A stretch of DNA of 64,000 nt from Brevundimonas mediterranea (GCF_011064825.1 NZ_CP048751.1:2046001-2110000), one strand, 5' to 3'. Numbered from the stretch's first letter, positions 25,567 through 35,384 are shown. Numbers and translations: made by a program. The notes: generated by a model not told the origin, from the sequence alone.

Positions 25567-26812
25567 CGAGGGCCTCGTTCTGGGCGATGAAATCGCGGAC
25601 GCGGGGATAGATCTCGTCGCGGAAGCGACGACCGTTGAAGACGCCGTAATGGCCCACGTTCGGCTGGACGTACAGCACCCGTCGGTCCTCGGGGATGTTG
25701 GGGCACAGGCCGTGGGCCGCCTGGGTCTGGCCGACGCCGGAGATGTCGTCCTTCTCGCCCTCGACCGTCATCAGGCCGATGTCGGTGATCTTGGTCAGAT
25801 CGACCTTGCGCCCGCGATGCTCCAGCAGGCCGCGCGCCAGCAGATGCTGCTGGAAGACGATGTCGATGGTCTGGAGATAGAATTCCTCGGTCAGGTCCAG
25901 CACCGACAGATATTCATCGTAGAATTCCTCGTGCTTCTCCACCCCGTCGCCGTCGCCGTCGATCAGGCTGTTGAAATAGTCCCAGTGGGCGTCGCGATGG
26001 CGCTCTTCGTTCATCGACATGAAGCTGTAGAGCTGGACGAAGCCCGGATAGACCCGCCGCCCGAACCCCGCATAGGGCAGGGGCACGGTGTGGATCATGT
26101 TCGACCGGAACCAGGTGAAGGGCTTTTCCTCCGCCAGCTGGTTGGTCACGGTCGGCGACAGCCGGGCGTCGATGGGCGAGCCCATGAAGGTCATGGAGAG
26201 GGGGCGGTTCTCGTCGCTGTCCTCGGCCATGATCGCGCAGGCCGCCAGAACGGGCGGGCCGGGCTGGCAGACCCCGACCACATGGGCCCGGCCGCCGATC
26301 TCGGCCAGCATCCGCCGGACGTGGTCGATATAGTCGAAGAAATCGAACCGGCCTTCCAGCACCGGCACCTGGCGGGCGTTGATCCAGTCGGTGACATAGA
26401 CGTCGTGGTCCTGAAGAAAGGCCTCGACCGTGCCGCGCAGCAGGGTGGCGTAGTGGCCCGACAGGGGCGCGACGACCAGGACGGCGGGGCCGGAGGCCGG
26501 CTTTCCGGCCCGTTTCAGGTCGCCGATATTGCGGGCGAACCGGACCAGGCGGCACCAGGGGCTCTGCCAGATCACCTGTTCGACGGTGCGCACCGGTTTG
26601 CCGGCGATCTCGATGGTTTCCAGCTTCCAGTCCGGTTTGCCGTAGCGACGCGTGACGCTCTCGAACAGTTCGGCCGAGGCGTAGGCGGTGCGTCCGACCG
26701 CCGTGTCCGCCGCCGGATTGAACGGCGAGGTCCAGAAGCGCCGGGCCATCTGGGCGCCGACCCGAAACGGCAGGGCCGACTGATAGGCGAGTTCATGAAA
26801 GGCGTAGAGCAT
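25532..26812 (-). CDS. phaZ: Intracellular polyhydroxyalkanoate depolymerase
   Basis: The enzyme breaks down native PHB granules to 3-hydroxybutyrate. The 426-residue protein matches the intracellular PhaZ family, with the start MLYAFHELAYQSALPF that defines it. The catalytic nucleophile is a cysteine, Cys182 in HVVGVCQPGPPVLA, as in the Ralstonia PhaZ type, with the catalytic His in PNVGHYGVFNGRRFRDEIYP. I start at the ATG at 26812; earlier in-frame codons precede the conserved family start. It overlaps the YgjP-like gene at its 3' end. A phasin-like gene lies at 9.2 kb. Confidence 0.94.
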   Translation of the reverse strand: MLYAFHELAYQSALPFRVGAQMARRFWTSPFNPAADTAVGRTAYASAELFESVTRRYGKPDWKLETIEIAGKPVRTVEQVIWQSPWCRLVRFARNIGDLKRAGKPASGPAVLVVAPLSGHYATLLRGTVEAFLQDHDVYVTDWINARQVPVLEGRFDFFDYIDHVRRMLAEIGGRAHVVGVCQPGPPVLAACAIMAEDSDENRPLSMTFMGSPIDARLSPTVTNQLAEEKPFTWFRSNMIHTVPLPYAGFGRRVYPGFVQLYSFMSMNEERHRDAHWDYFNSLIDGDGDGVEKHEEFYDEYLSVLDLTEEFYLQTIDIVFQQHLLARGLLEHRGRKVDLTKITDIGLMTVEGEKDDISGVGQTQAAHGLCPNIPEDRRVLYVQPNVGHYGVFNGRRFRDEIYPRVRDFIAQNEALGGVSQRSASAA

Positions 26813-27009
26813 GACGATCCATTGCGGGTCTTGCCGAGACCGAAAACCGGGTTCCGGCCGTTTGCTGCATAGCAGCATACAGGGTTTGAGCTCAGCGCGG
26901 CAGTTATTCGCAATCCTGTCCAATTCCCGCCCGGGTTCGATCTTCTCCCCGTCGTCGGAACGTGATCTGATGTCGGCGATGTCCGGGGGGATGTCTATGG
27001 AGCCTTCCC

Positions 27010-27348
27010 ATGTTGGTCCTGCTGACCATCGCCAGTCTGCTGCTTCAGCACGCGCCGAACGTCGGCCTCGTCTCCTACGAGGAGGCGGTGCGCTGCGCCG
27101 GCCTGACCCAGGCCGCGTCCGAACTGGAAGGCGGCGAAAGCGTGGAGGGCAGGCGCCTGTACGACGCCGCCCTGTTCTGGTCGCTGGCGGCCATGCAGGC
27201 CGCGACCGCCGCCGGCAAGCCCTCGCGCGCGGCCGAGGCCGACCAGACCCGCGCCCGGATCGAGGCCGTGCGTCGGCTGAACGCCGACGCCTCCGAGGCC
27301 CGCGCCGCCCTGCAGCGCTGTCGTCAGAAAACCCCCGATCTGAATTGA
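27010..27348 (+). CDS. Small secreted helical protein, unknown function
   Basis: I do not recognise this 112-residue protein. It opens with a short hydrophobic stretch (MLVLLTIASLLLQHAP) that could be a signal peptide, followed by alpha-helical, alanine-rich sequence with two cysteines (in VRCAGL and LQRCRQK) that could form a disulphide. The helices (YDAALFWSLAAMQAATAAGKPSRAAEADQTRARIEAV) look like tetratricopeptide-type pairs. It precedes another unknown helical protein on the same strand by 111 bases. Confidence 0.65.
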   Translation: MLVLLTIASLLLQHAPNVGLVSYEEAVRCAGLTQAASELEGGESVEGRRLYDAALFWSLAAMQAATAAGKPSRAAEADQTRARIEAVRRLNADASEARAALQRCRQKTPDLN

Positions 27349-27459
27349 CGAAATCATCCTTAAGGCCAGGCTGAACCCCCTTGGCGGCGTCGCGTTTGCA
27401 TTGGAACCCCAGGGGGACGCATTGGTCGTCCCGAAGCGGGATTTAGAGGCGTCCATCGC

Positions 27460-28683
27460 ATGTTCGAGTTCGGCCGAGACCTTCGCAAGCTGTTCGCCCA
27501 GGCCCGCGAGAGCGAGGATCTGGGCTGGGTCGAGCTGATCGGCGTCGATCTGCTGGCGGCTGAGGCGCGGCGCGAAACCACCGACGCCGGTCGTGTCTCC
27601 TGCGCCCGCCCGTTCGAGACCGAGAGCCGCGCCGCCGCCCTGTGGCGCGAACACGCCCGCCGCAGCGGCGCCGTCGACAGCCTGGACCGCGCCGACCGTT
27701 GCGCCGACAGCCTGGTGCGCGCCGCCGTGGGCGAGGATCGGGCGGCGCGGGCCGCGATCGACAAGGCCCAGGCCCTGATGCTGCGTTTCGACCTGTGCGG
27801 CGATCCGATTCACCTGGATCGCGCCCTGACCGCGCTCGACGCCGCCGGGCGGCCGCGTCGGTCCCATGCCGCAGGCGAGTTGTCCTCGATCCATGCCCGG
27901 CTCAAGACACGCAAGGCCCGTCTGTCCGGCGACCCCGCCGCCCTGATGGACGCCGCCGCCCTGATGGACCTGGCCCTGCACGAGGCGGGGGCGAACGACG
28001 TCGAACTGCGGCTGGATCGGGCGGGACTGGCGCTGGAGACCGGGGTGATCAAGCGGGACGCCCGCCTGCTGGACCAGGCCGGACGCGATCTCGGCGCCCT
28101 GGTCGAGAACGCCTCGCCCGACTATCGGCCCCTGACGCGCGCTCGCGCCCTGGCCCTGTGCGGAGCGGGTCTTTCGGCCCTGGCCTCCGTCGCCGATCAT
28201 GCCGAGGCCCTGGCCCAGGGACGGATGATGTTCGACGCCGCCGCCGATCAGTTCACGCCCGACCACAGCCCGCTGGACTGGGCCGTCATTCAGGTGCTGC
28301 GCGCCGGCGACGACGCCACGCCCCTGATGCTGTTGAATCAGGCCGAGGCCCTGACCCAGGGGCGCGGCCTGATCATCGGCGCCCTGGTGCGCGAACGCCG
28401 GGTATCGCGCGAGATCGCCCTGGCCGAGGCTGTGCGCGACCTGACGGGGCTGGAGCTTATGGAGGCCCGCCTGCACGACCGGCTCGCCGCCGCTGCGCCG
28501 CTGGACTGGGCCGCCGACCAGATCGGTCTGGCCGAATTGGCCCTGGCCCGTCATCGCCTGGGCGGCCCTGCGCCCGCCCACCTGCACCTGATCCTGAACG
28601 AAGCCGTCCTGACCGCGCGCGAACTGGGCGTGCCGGCCCTGGCCGACCGGGCCGGGATGCTGCTGTGGAAGGCGGGGCTTTAG
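27460..28683 (+). CDS. Helical-repeat protein, unknown function
   Basis: This 407-residue protein has no signal peptide or membrane segment and consists of many alanine/leucine/arginine-rich helices. Paired helices such as DRALTALDAAGRPRR, ALMDLALHEAG and RALALCGAGLSALASVADHAEALAQG recall degenerate tetratricopeptide repeats, which usually scaffold protein complexes. No catalytic motif is apparent. Codon use is typical of the window and the frame is open throughout, so it is a real gene. It stops just before a convergent LysR gene. Confidence 0.75.
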   Translation: MFEFGRDLRKLFAQARESEDLGWVELIGVDLLAAEARRETTDAGRVSCARPFETESRAAALWREHARRSGAVDSLDRADRCADSLVRAAVGEDRAARAAIDKAQALMLRFDLCGDPIHLDRALTALDAAGRPRRSHAAGELSSIHARLKTRKARLSGDPAALMDAAALMDLALHEAGANDVELRLDRAGLALETGVIKRDARLLDQAGRDLGALVENASPDYRPLTRARALALCGAGLSALASVADHAEALAQGRMMFDAAADQFTPDHSPLDWAVIQVLRAGDDATPLMLLNQAEALTQGRGLIIGALVRERRVSREIALAEAVRDLTGLELMEARLHDRLAAAAPLDWAADQIGLAELALARHRLGGPAPAHLHLILNEAVLTARELGVPALADRAGMLLWKAGL

Positions 28684-28692
28684 GCGCCGTCA

Positions 28693-29583
28693 TCAAGGGC
28701 GGAATTCTTCCGTCAAAGCCTCGACGAAACTGCGAACATTGACTGTAGGGCGCCGTCCGGCCGGATAGAGAACATGCATGGGCCGCACCGGCCCCTCGTA
28801 CTCGGGTAGGACACGGACAAGCCGGCCAGAGTCGATTTCCGCCTTCATCACGCTCTCCGGTCCGAGCGTCACGCCGTAACCCTCGATCGCGGCGTGCAGC
28901 AACGCCTTCCAGTCGTTGCTTCGCATCCGTCCGCTCGCCTTGATTTCTTCGTCTCGGCCATTGCGAGTGAACAGCCAACGGCAAGGGATTGAAGGAGACC
29001 AGTAGGCGTAGGCAAGGCAATCATGCCGTTCCAAATCAGCAGGCGTCTCGGGCGCGCCACGACGGGCGAGGTAGGTCGGCGAGGCGCAGGCGATCAACCG
29101 GTAAGGCGCCAACGGATGGGCGATGAGGCTGCTGTCCCCCACGGCGCCGATCCGAACCATCACATCGAAACCCTCTTCGAGAGGATCGACAAATCGGTCG
29201 TTGAGCGTGAGGTCGATCTGCATATCGGGGTATCGCGCAAGATAGCGCGTGATGAAGGGGGCGAGAGTGAAGGAGCCGAACGTCATCGGGGCGTTGACCC
29301 TTAGGACGCCCTTGGGCTGGGAGCGCATGTCCTGCGCAATCGTGTCGGCGGCTTCAGCCTCCGCCAGCACAAGCTTGCAGCGATCATAATAGGCCCGCCC
29401 CACGTCCGTCAGGCTCTGCCTCCGGGTCGTCCGGTGGAGAAGGGCGGCTCCGAGACGATCCTCCAAAAACACCACGTGTTTGGCGACCATCTGTGGAGAC
29501 ATTCCCATCGCCTCGGCGGCGGCGGCGAAAGAGCCGAGATCGGCAGACTTGACGAAGACCGCCATACTGGTGAGCCGGTCCAT
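28693..29583 (-). CDS. LysR-family transcriptional regulator
   Basis: The 296-residue protein shows the LysR winged helix (MAVFVKSADLGSFAAAAEAMGMSPQMVAKHVVFLEDRLGAALLHRTTRRQSLTDVG) and a co-inducer-binding domain (LTLNDRFVDPLEEGFDVMVRIGAV, ending RPTVNVRSFVEALTEEF). It belongs to the CrgA/AaeR-like branch that often controls adjacent oxidoreductases. It is divergent from the NADP-oxidoreductase-like gene at 29682. Base composition is less GC-rich than the neighbouring genes, which suggests transfer of the pair. Confidence 0.92.
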   Translation of the reverse strand: MDRLTSMAVFVKSADLGSFAAAAEAMGMSPQMVAKHVVFLEDRLGAALLHRTTRRQSLTDVGRAYYDRCKLVLAEAEAADTIAQDMRSQPKGVLRVNAPMTFGSFTLAPFITRYLARYPDMQIDLTLNDRFVDPLEEGFDVMVRIGAVGDSSLIAHPLAPYRLIACASPTYLARRGAPETPADLERHDCLAYAYWSPSIPCRWLFTRNGRDEEIKASGRMRSNDWKALLHAAIEGYGVTLGPESVMKAEIDSGRLVRVLPEYEGPVRPMHVLYPAGRRPTVNVRSFVEALTEEFRP

Positions 29584-29681
29584 TGATTGATCTCATTTGG
29601 TTGTCAATGTCGTCTACTAATGGATATTTATGGCGATATGAATGGCAATTAAATCTGCTGGCTCACTCAGGAGAGACAGTC

Positions 29682-30344
29682 ATGAAAATCGGCATCATCG
29701 GCGCGGGCTTCGTCGGGCGGGTCGTCGGGAAGCTGGCGGTTCAGGCCGGCCATCAGGTCATGCTCAGCAACTCGCGCGGCCCCGAAACCCTATTCAGCCT
29801 GCGGTACGGCGTCGGTTGCGAAGTCGGCACGGTCGATGACGCCGTCGCATTCGGCGAGGTTGTCATCGTCGCCATTCCACTGACGGCCTATCGCACGACC
29901 CCTGTTGCGCCGCTTGTGGGCAAGGTCGTCATCGATACGAACAATTATTATGTCGAACGCGACGGCCGGATTCAGGAACTGGATGACGAGAAAACGACGA
30001 CGAGCGAGTTGCTGGCACGACACCTTCCACAATCGCGCATCGTCAAGGCGTTCAACGCCATACCAATGAACGAACTGGAAAGGGACGGGAGACCCGCAGG
30101 AGCGCCTGATCGACGCGCCTTGCCGGTCGCAAGCGACGACGCCGAAGCCAAGGCTATCGCTATCAGACTCTACGACGAATTCGGTTTCGACGCCGTGGAT
30201 GCCGGCGCGCTTTCGGAAGGCTGGCGCTTCGAGCGTGGAGCGCCAGCCTATTGTACGTCGATGACGAAGGAGGATCTTGAACGGGCGCTTGCATCGACGG
30301 CGCGCGCTGTAGCGGCCGCCGGTGAGGTCCCCGCCACACGATGA
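29682..30344 (+). CDS. NADP-binding oxidoreductase, F420-reductase-like
   Basis: The 220-residue protein has the Rossmann start MKIGIIGAGFVGRVVGKLAVQAGHQVMLSNSRGPETL, where the NSRG loop favours NADP. It follows the layout of NADPH:F420 oxidoreductase/NADP-oxidoreductase coenzyme F420-dependent domains (DTNNYYVERDG, IVKAFNAIP). Proteobacteria outside actinomycetes usually lack F420, so the real substrate is uncertain. The ATG at 29682 is preceded by GGAGAG. It is divergent from the LysR gene, its likely regulator. Confidence 0.85.
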   Translation: MKIGIIGAGFVGRVVGKLAVQAGHQVMLSNSRGPETLFSLRYGVGCEVGTVDDAVAFGEVVIVAIPLTAYRTTPVAPLVGKVVIDTNNYYVERDGRIQELDDEKTTTSELLARHLPQSRIVKAFNAIPMNELERDGRPAGAPDRRALPVASDDAEAKAIAIRLYDEFGFDAVDAGALSEGWRFERGAPAYCTSMTKEDLERALASTARAVAAAGEVPATR

Positions 30345-30362
30345 AGCGTGGCGGGAACGGCC

Positions 30363-31190
30363 TCAGCCGCCCATGGCGACGAAGGGGCCGTTGAGGAATT
30401 TGGGCTTGCCGTAGGCCAGGCGCTGGCCGTCGTCGGCCAGGACGCGGCCGCCGGCGGCTTCCAGCACGGCCTGACCGGCCGCCGTGTCCCATTCCGAGGT
30501 CGGGCCGGAGCGCGGATAGGCGTCGAAGCGGCCCTCGGCGATCAGGCAGAATTTCAGCGAGGAATCCGTGCCCTGCCAGCGGGTGCAGCCGTGGCGGGCG
30601 GCCAGACGCGCGGCCTCTTCATCGGTGACGCTGTGGCTCAGCAGGGCCATGCCCTCCTGCGGGCGGTCGCGGACCTTGATTGGCCGCCATTCGGCGCCGG
30701 CGTGGGCCTCGCCCTCCTGCTGCTCGCCGTACTGGCGACGGAAGGCGCCGCCGCCCGGCGTGTCCGTGCGCCAGGTCGTGGCCGTCGCCGGAGCCGTGAC
30801 CACGCCCGCGACGGGATAGCCCGCGTGCATCAGGGCGATGTTGACGGTGAAGGCCTCGCCGCCGCGCACGAACCCCTTGGTGCCGTCCAGCGGGTCGATC
30901 AGCCAGAACCAGTCCTCGGCCGAGGCCGGGGCGCCGTTCGCGGCCACCGCTTCTTCGGCCACCGTCTGGACGCCGGGATAGAGGGCGGCCAGCCGTTCGA
31001 GAATCAGGGCCTCGGCGGCGCGGTCGGCCTGGGTGACGGGACTGTCGTCCGACTTGGTCTCGACGGCGGTGTTGCTGCGCCAGTAGGGCAGGATCAGGCG
31101 CGCGGCCTCTTCGGCGATCTCGGCGATGGCCAGGGCCAGGGCGCCGGACTCCAGGTCGAGGGCCAGGGTGTTCGTGGGGGAGGTCGTCAT
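30363..31190 (-). CDS. cysQ: 3'(2'),5'-bisphosphate nucleotidase CysQ
   Basis: CysQ removes the 3' phosphate from PAP formed during sulphate assimilation. The 275-residue protein is an inositol-monophosphatase-fold enzyme with metal motifs PVTQADRAAE, EEAV, DPLDGTKGFVRGGEAFTVNIAL and SEWDTAAGQAVLEAAGGRV. The DPLDGTKEF-like box with Lys and the W-D-T-A-A motif favour CysQ over IMPase. I use the ATG at 31190; an in-frame ATG at 31223 is possible. It faces away from chpT and converges on the oxidoreductase gene. Confidence 0.92.
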   Translation of the reverse strand: MTTSPTNTLALDLESGALALAIAEIAEEAARLILPYWRSNTAVETKSDDSPVTQADRAAEALILERLAALYPGVQTVAEEAVAANGAPASAEDWFWLIDPLDGTKGFVRGGEAFTVNIALMHAGYPVAGVVTAPATATTWRTDTPGGGAFRRQYGEQQEGEAHAGAEWRPIKVRDRPQEGMALLSHSVTDEEAARLAARHGCTRWQGTDSSLKFCLIAEGRFDAYPRSGPTSEWDTAAGQAVLEAAGGRVLADDGQRLAYGKPKFLNGPFVAMGG

Positions 31191-31286
31191 TATGGGCTCG
31201 ATAGACCATTGCGGCGGTTCCATGAACCGGCAAATCACGTCAGCTTCGCGCACGACATGAACTGTGACCTGAACGCCGACGAGAGT

Positions 31287-31967
31287 ATGCTGGCCTCCAT
31301 GAATTCGACCGACGCCGCCAAAGCCCCGCTGGACCTGCCTGTCGACGGAATCGAACTGGCCACCTATGTCGCCGCCAAACTGTGCCACGACTTCATCAGC
31401 CCGTCGGGCGCGATCGTCTCGGGCCTGGATCTCATGCGCGATCCTTCGGCCCAGGACATGCGCGAGGACGCCCTGTCCCTGATCGAACAGAGCGCCCGCA
31501 AGATGGTCGCCCTGGTCCATTTCGCCCGCGTCGCCTTCGGCGCGGCGACGACCAGCGAACGGTTCACCGCACGCGAGCTCCAGTCGCTGGTCACGGGTCT
31601 GACCGAGGGCGGGCGCGCCTCGCTGGACTGGCGCATCCACGAGGGCGAGTTTTCCAAGCCCCAGGCGCGCGCCCTGACCAATCTGGCCTATCTCACCGTC
31701 GGCGCCCTGCCGATGGGGGGCGATGCGGTGATCCAGTCGCGCGTCGAGAACGGCTTCCTGTTCATCGAGGGATTCGCCGAGGGCGCCCGCGCCCGGCTGA
31801 AGCCGGAAGCGGTCACGGGCCTGGCCGGCGAGCGCCTGATCGAAGGGCTGGCGGGGCAGTGGATCCAGCCCTACTGGCTATGGCTGACCGTGGTCGAGGC
31901 CGGCGGCTCGCTGCATGTGACGGTCGAGGACGGCCGCGTCGTCCTGGTCGCGCGAATGCCCGTGTGA
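31287..31967 (+). CDS. chpT: Histidine phosphotransferase ChpT
   Basis: ChpT receives phosphate from the CckA receiver domain and passes it to CtrA and CpdR in the Caulobacter cell-cycle phosphorelay. The phospho-acceptor histidine is in VAAKLCHDFISPSGAIVSGLDLMRDPSAQDMREDALSLIEQSARKMV, a near match to Caulobacter ChpT; the rest is a degenerate ATPase-like domain lacking ATP motifs, as in that family. Several in-frame ATGs (31257, 31287, 31299) are possible; 31287 gives 226 residues, near the Caulobacter length. The gene is followed by cheY- and cheR-like genes, and cckA is about 1.3 kb away on the other strand. Confidence 0.92.
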   Translation: MLASMNSTDAAKAPLDLPVDGIELATYVAAKLCHDFISPSGAIVSGLDLMRDPSAQDMREDALSLIEQSARKMVALVHFARVAFGAATTSERFTARELQSLVTGLTEGGRASLDWRIHEGEFSKPQARALTNLAYLTVGALPMGGDAVIQSRVENGFLFIEGFAEGARARLKPEAVTGLAGERLIEGLAGQWIQPYWLWLTVVEAGGSLHVTVEDGRVVLVARMPV

Positions 31968-32055
31968 GGCTTTCCCAACGACTCGTTAACTGGAATCGGG
32001 CGATGCTGCTACGACGCGTGACTTCTGCTGAAGGTCCGGCGCCGGGGAGCCCGTC

Positions 32056-32433
32056 TTGGATTTCAAAACCTGCCTCATCGTCGATGACAGCCGGATCATT
32101 CGCAAGGTCGCCCGCCGGATCGTAGAGGGCCTCGGCTACGAGGTCGACGAGGCTGCGGACGGCGCCGAGGCCCTGGCCTATTGCTCAGGCGTCATGCCCG
32201 ACGTGCTGCTGATCGACTGGAACATGCCGGTGATGGACGGGCTGACCTTCTTGCGCCGCCTGCGCGCCTCGCCCGGAGGAGAGGTTCCGAAGGTGTTGTT
32301 CTGCACCATCGAAACCCGGCCTGAGCGGATCGCCGAGGCCCTGGCCGCCGGCGCCGACGACTATGTCATGAAACCTTTTGACGGCGAAATTCTTCAGTCC
32401 AAGCTGATGGAGGTCGGCGCGATCGCGGCATGA
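32056..32433 (+). CDS. CheY-like single-domain response regulator
   Basis: This 125-residue protein is a bare receiver: acidic pair in CLIVDDS, phosphorylated Asp54 in VLLIDWNMPVMDG, Thr in LFCTIE and Lys in VMKPF. It has no output domain, so it acts by protein binding, for instance at a flagellar motor or a kinase. The start is TTG at 32056 with GGGGAG upstream. It is 88 bases past chpT and overlaps the cheR-like gene by four bases (ATGA). It lacks the Arg-rich tail of c-di-GMP-binding Cle proteins. Confidence 0.9.
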   Translation: MDFKTCLIVDDSRIIRKVARRIVEGLGYEVDEAADGAEALAYCSGVMPDVLLIDWNMPVMDGLTFLRRLRASPGGEVPKVLFCTIETRPERIAEALAAGADDYVMKPFDGEILQSKLMEVGAIAA

Positions 32434-33245
32434 CACCCGAGGACTTCGACAAGCTTCAGGGGCTATTGGCCACCCGCGCCGGTTATCGGCTGGCGCGGGA
32501 TCGCATTCACCTGGCCGAACACCGGCTGGGACCGATCGCGCGTCGTGAAGGCTACGCCAATGTCGAGGCCCTGCTGACGAATCTCTGGGCCAATCCGGTC
32601 GCCTCCCTGGGCTGGGCTGTGATCGAGGCCCTGCTGAACGCCGAAACCTGGTTCCGTCGCGATCGCACCCCGTTCACCGTGCTGGAGAAGGAGCTTCTGC
32701 CGGCCCTGTCGCGCGCCCGGCCGAACGGCCGGGTCAAGGTCTGGTCCGCCGGATGTTCGACGGGCCAGGAGGCCTGGTCGATCGCCATGGCGGGGCTGGA
32801 CATCGGCGTTCCGCTGGATCTGACGGCCACCGACCTGTCGCAGCGTGCGATCGAGAAGGCGCGTTCAGGCCTCTATACCGGCTTCGAGATCCAGCGCGGT
32901 TTGACCGCCAAGACCATGCTGCGCTGGTTCGAGCCGGCCGAGGACAACTGGCGCGTCCGCGCCGAACTGGCCGACACCGTCCGTTTCGGACGCGCAAACC
33001 TGTTGGACGAGCCGACCGACGAGGCCCGTTTCGACGTCATCTTCTGCCGCTACGTGCTCGGGGACATGGAGCCCTCGCGCCGCGCCCGCGTGCTGGACGG
33101 GCTGGAACGCCGCCTGGTCGACGACGGCTGCCTGTTCCTGGGCATGGATGAACGGCTGGAAGGCGAGACCGTCGCCTTCCGCCCCGTCACCGGCCGCAAG
33201 GGCCTGTATGTGAAATCCCCCTCCGCCGCGCGCAGGGCCGCCTGA
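32430..33245 (+). CDS. cheR: CheR-type chemoreceptor methyltransferase
   Basis: The 271-residue enzyme methylates glutamates on chemoreceptors using S-adenosylmethionine. The N-terminal helical domain ends ETWFRRDRTPF, followed by the SAM-binding motif VWSAGCSTGQEAWSIAM, ATDLSQRAIEKARSGLYTG and FDVIFCRYVLGDM. The start overlaps the stop of the cheY-like gene. It sits away from any full chemotaxis operon, so it may act on the receptors encoded at 16.6 and 38.2 kb. The symbol reflects the family, not a proven orthologue. Confidence 0.92.
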   Translation: MTPEDFDKLQGLLATRAGYRLARDRIHLAEHRLGPIARREGYANVEALLTNLWANPVASLGWAVIEALLNAETWFRRDRTPFTVLEKELLPALSRARPNGRVKVWSAGCSTGQEAWSIAMAGLDIGVPLDLTATDLSQRAIEKARSGLYTGFEIQRGLTAKTMLRWFEPAEDNWRVRAELADTVRFGRANLLDEPTDEARFDVIFCRYVLGDMEPSRRARVLDGLERRLVDDGCLFLGMDERLEGETVAFRPVTGRKGLYVKSPSAARRAA

Positions 33246-33272
33246 ACGGCCGTTTTGAACCGCGACGTGGAT

Positions 33273-35321
33273 TCAGCCCGCGTGCAGTTCCTGCTTCACC
33301 CGTTCCGCCAGGGTCTTGATGTCCAGAGGCTTGGGCAGGAAGGAGACCCCGACCTCGTCCTGCAGCAGGTCCGAGAAGTCGCTTTCCGCATAGCCTGAGA
33401 TGAACATGACCGGGGCGTCGCCCAGGTATTTGCGCGCCTTCTTCAGCAGGGACGGGCCGTCCAGGCCGGGCATGATGACGTCGGAGATCATCATGTCGAT
33501 CTGGCCCGCGTATTCCTCGGCCAGGATCAGGGCCTCCTCGCCGTCGGCGGCCTCGATCACCTCATAGCCGCGCTGGCGCAGCAGGCGGGCGGCGATGCCG
33601 CGCACGGCGTCCTCGTCCTCGACGAACAGGATGCGGCCGGCGCCCGACAGGTCGCGCGGCGCCTTGACCTTGACCTCGACCGGCTGAACCTCGGCCAGTT
33701 CCGCCTCGCCGGCGGCCGGCAGGAAGATGCGGAAGGCCGCGCCCATGCTCATGCCGTGCGGGCCCTCGATATTGCTGACCGAGATATGGCCGCCGGCCTG
33801 CTGGGCGATGCCGTAGACGGTGGCCAGGCCCATGCCGGTGCCCTCGTTCACCGCCTTTGTGGTGAAGAAGGGTTCGAAGATCTTGTCCACCAGTTCAGGC
33901 GGCACGCCGGGGCCGGTGTCCGACACCTCGATCAGGGCGACCTCATCGGTGGGAGCGTCGGGCCAGCCCATCTCGCGCGCCTGCTGGGCGGTCAGGCGGC
34001 GGGTGGTGATGGTGACGACCGCGTCGCCCGGCTCGACCACGCCGCGCATGGCGTCGCGGGCGTTGACGGCCAGATTCATGACGGCGGTCTCGAGCTGGCT
34101 CTTGTCGGCCAGGACCACCGGCAGGTCGCGGCCGTAGTCGGTCTCCAGCCGAACGTCCTCGCGCAGCAGGCGACGCAGCAGGATGGCGAACTCCCCGACC
34201 AGCTCGCCCAGATCCAGCCGTTCGCGCCGCACCGTGGACTTGCGCGAGAAGGCCAGCAGCTTGCGCACCAGGTCGGCGGCGCGAATGGCGGTCTGGCGGA
34301 TCTCGTTCAGCCCCTCGTAGGAGGGGTCGCCGACCGGATGCCGCTCCAGCAGGCCCGACAGCTGCAACTGGATGGCCGTCAGCAGATTGTTGAAGTCGTG
34401 GGCCACGCCGCCGGCCAGCTGGCCCACGGCCTGCATCTTCTGGGCCTGCGACAGCTGCAGCTCCATCGACTTCTGCGCCGAGACGTCGAACAGCCAGATG
34501 CGCTTCTGTTCGCCCTCTGGCGCCACATAGAGGTGCAGCATCTTGTCGGGATAGGCGCGGGCGACCAGTTCGATGGGGCCGGACGACCCGGCCGCCAGCT
34601 TGACCCGCGCCTCGGCCACGCCCGTCGGGTCGAACAGATGGCCGAAGGCGGCGTCGCGCGCGGCGTTGGGGCCGGTCAGCACGGCCAGGGCGGCGTTGGC
34701 CTCCTGCGCCCGGCCGGCGAACAGGTCGGGGCCGTCGATCACGGCCGAGCCGAAGGGAGCGCCGGCCGCCATGGCGCGGGATTCGCCCGTCGCCGCGCCG
34801 TTCGTCGGGGCCGTCGCCACGGGCAGGGGCAGGACGGCTTCGGGCGCGACCCGCATCAGATACCGGTCGGGGCCGGCCTTGCCGATCACCACCTCGACCT
34901 CGCGGTCGCCGATCTGGACGATGGCGTGGCCCGGCTCGCCCCGGCGCGCCTGGGCGAAGGCCATGTACAGGGCCTGGGCCGACTTGCCGCGGGGCAGGGC
35001 GGTGGTCGTGCCGTTGGACTGGGCCCAGGCGCCGTTGAAGGCCAGGACCTGGCCCGTCTCCCACACCAGGGCCGCCGGCTCCGCCATGGCGTCCAGCATG
35101 TCCACGGCCACGTCGCTGGACGGCTTGACCGTCTCGGCGCGGCGGAAACCGAACAGGCCGATCAGGGCGATCAGACCCGCCGTGACGATCAGGATCATGC
35201 CCGGCCCCGACATCGGATTGGCCTTGAAGGCCGGATAGGCCAGGGCCGCGACGGCCACGACCACGCCGAACGCCGTCGCAACGGAGAGCAGGTCGAACGG
35301 AAGGCGACGGTTGGGCTTCAT
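33273..35321 (-). CDS. cckA: Cell-cycle hybrid histidine kinase CckA
   Basis: CckA starts the phosphorelay that controls CtrA activity. The 682-residue protein has two N-terminal membrane helices ([41 protein letters not shown]) and PAS-like domains to about residue 290. His308 lies in VAHDFNNLL; the ATPase has [17 protein letters not shown] and [11 protein letters not shown]. The C-terminal receiver has Asp614 in [16 protein letters not shown]. These match Caulobacter CckA His322 and Asp623. The gene starts 63 bases after flhB and may be read through from the flagellar operon. Confidence 0.95.
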   Translation of the reverse strand: MKPNRRLPFDLLSVATAFGVVVAVAALAYPAFKANPMSGPGMILIVTAGLIALIGLFGFRRAETVKPSSDVAVDMLDAMAEPAALVWETGQVLAFNGAWAQSNGTTTALPRGKSAQALYMAFAQARRGEPGHAIVQIGDREVEVVIGKAGPDRYLMRVAPEAVLPLPVATAPTNGAATGESRAMAAGAPFGSAVIDGPDLFAGRAQEANAALAVLTGPNAARDAAFGHLFDPTGVAEARVKLAAGSSGPIELVARAYPDKMLHLYVAPEGEQKRIWLFDVSAQKSMELQLSQAQKMQAVGQLAGGVAHDFNNLLTAIQLQLSGLLERHPVGDPSYEGLNEIRQTAIRAADLVRKLLAFSRKSTVRRERLDLGELVGEFAILLRRLLREDVRLETDYGRDLPVVLADKSQLETAVMNLAVNARDAMRGVVEPGDAVVTITTRRLTAQQAREMGWPDAPTDEVALIEVSDTGPGVPPELVDKIFEPFFTTKAVNEGTGMGLATVYGIAQQAGGHISVSNIEGPHGMSMGAAFRIFLPAAGEAELAEVQPVEVKVKAPRDLSGAGRILFVEDEDAVRGIAARLLRQRGYEVIEAADGEEALILAEEYAGQIDMMISDVIMPGLDGPSLLKKARKYLGDAPVMFISGYAESDFSDLLQDEVGVSFLPKPLDIKTLAERVKQELHAG

Positions 35322-35384
35322 GCGGCCTCGCGAATCAGTGGTCTGATCATACCCCCAAATCCGGCGCCAAGCCTTACGGGGGTC

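Noticed and set aside
30348..31286. Upstream extension of the chpT reading frame by about 300 codons
   Set aside because: That part is antisense to cysQ, whose motifs are complete, and ChpT proteins have no such N-terminal domain.
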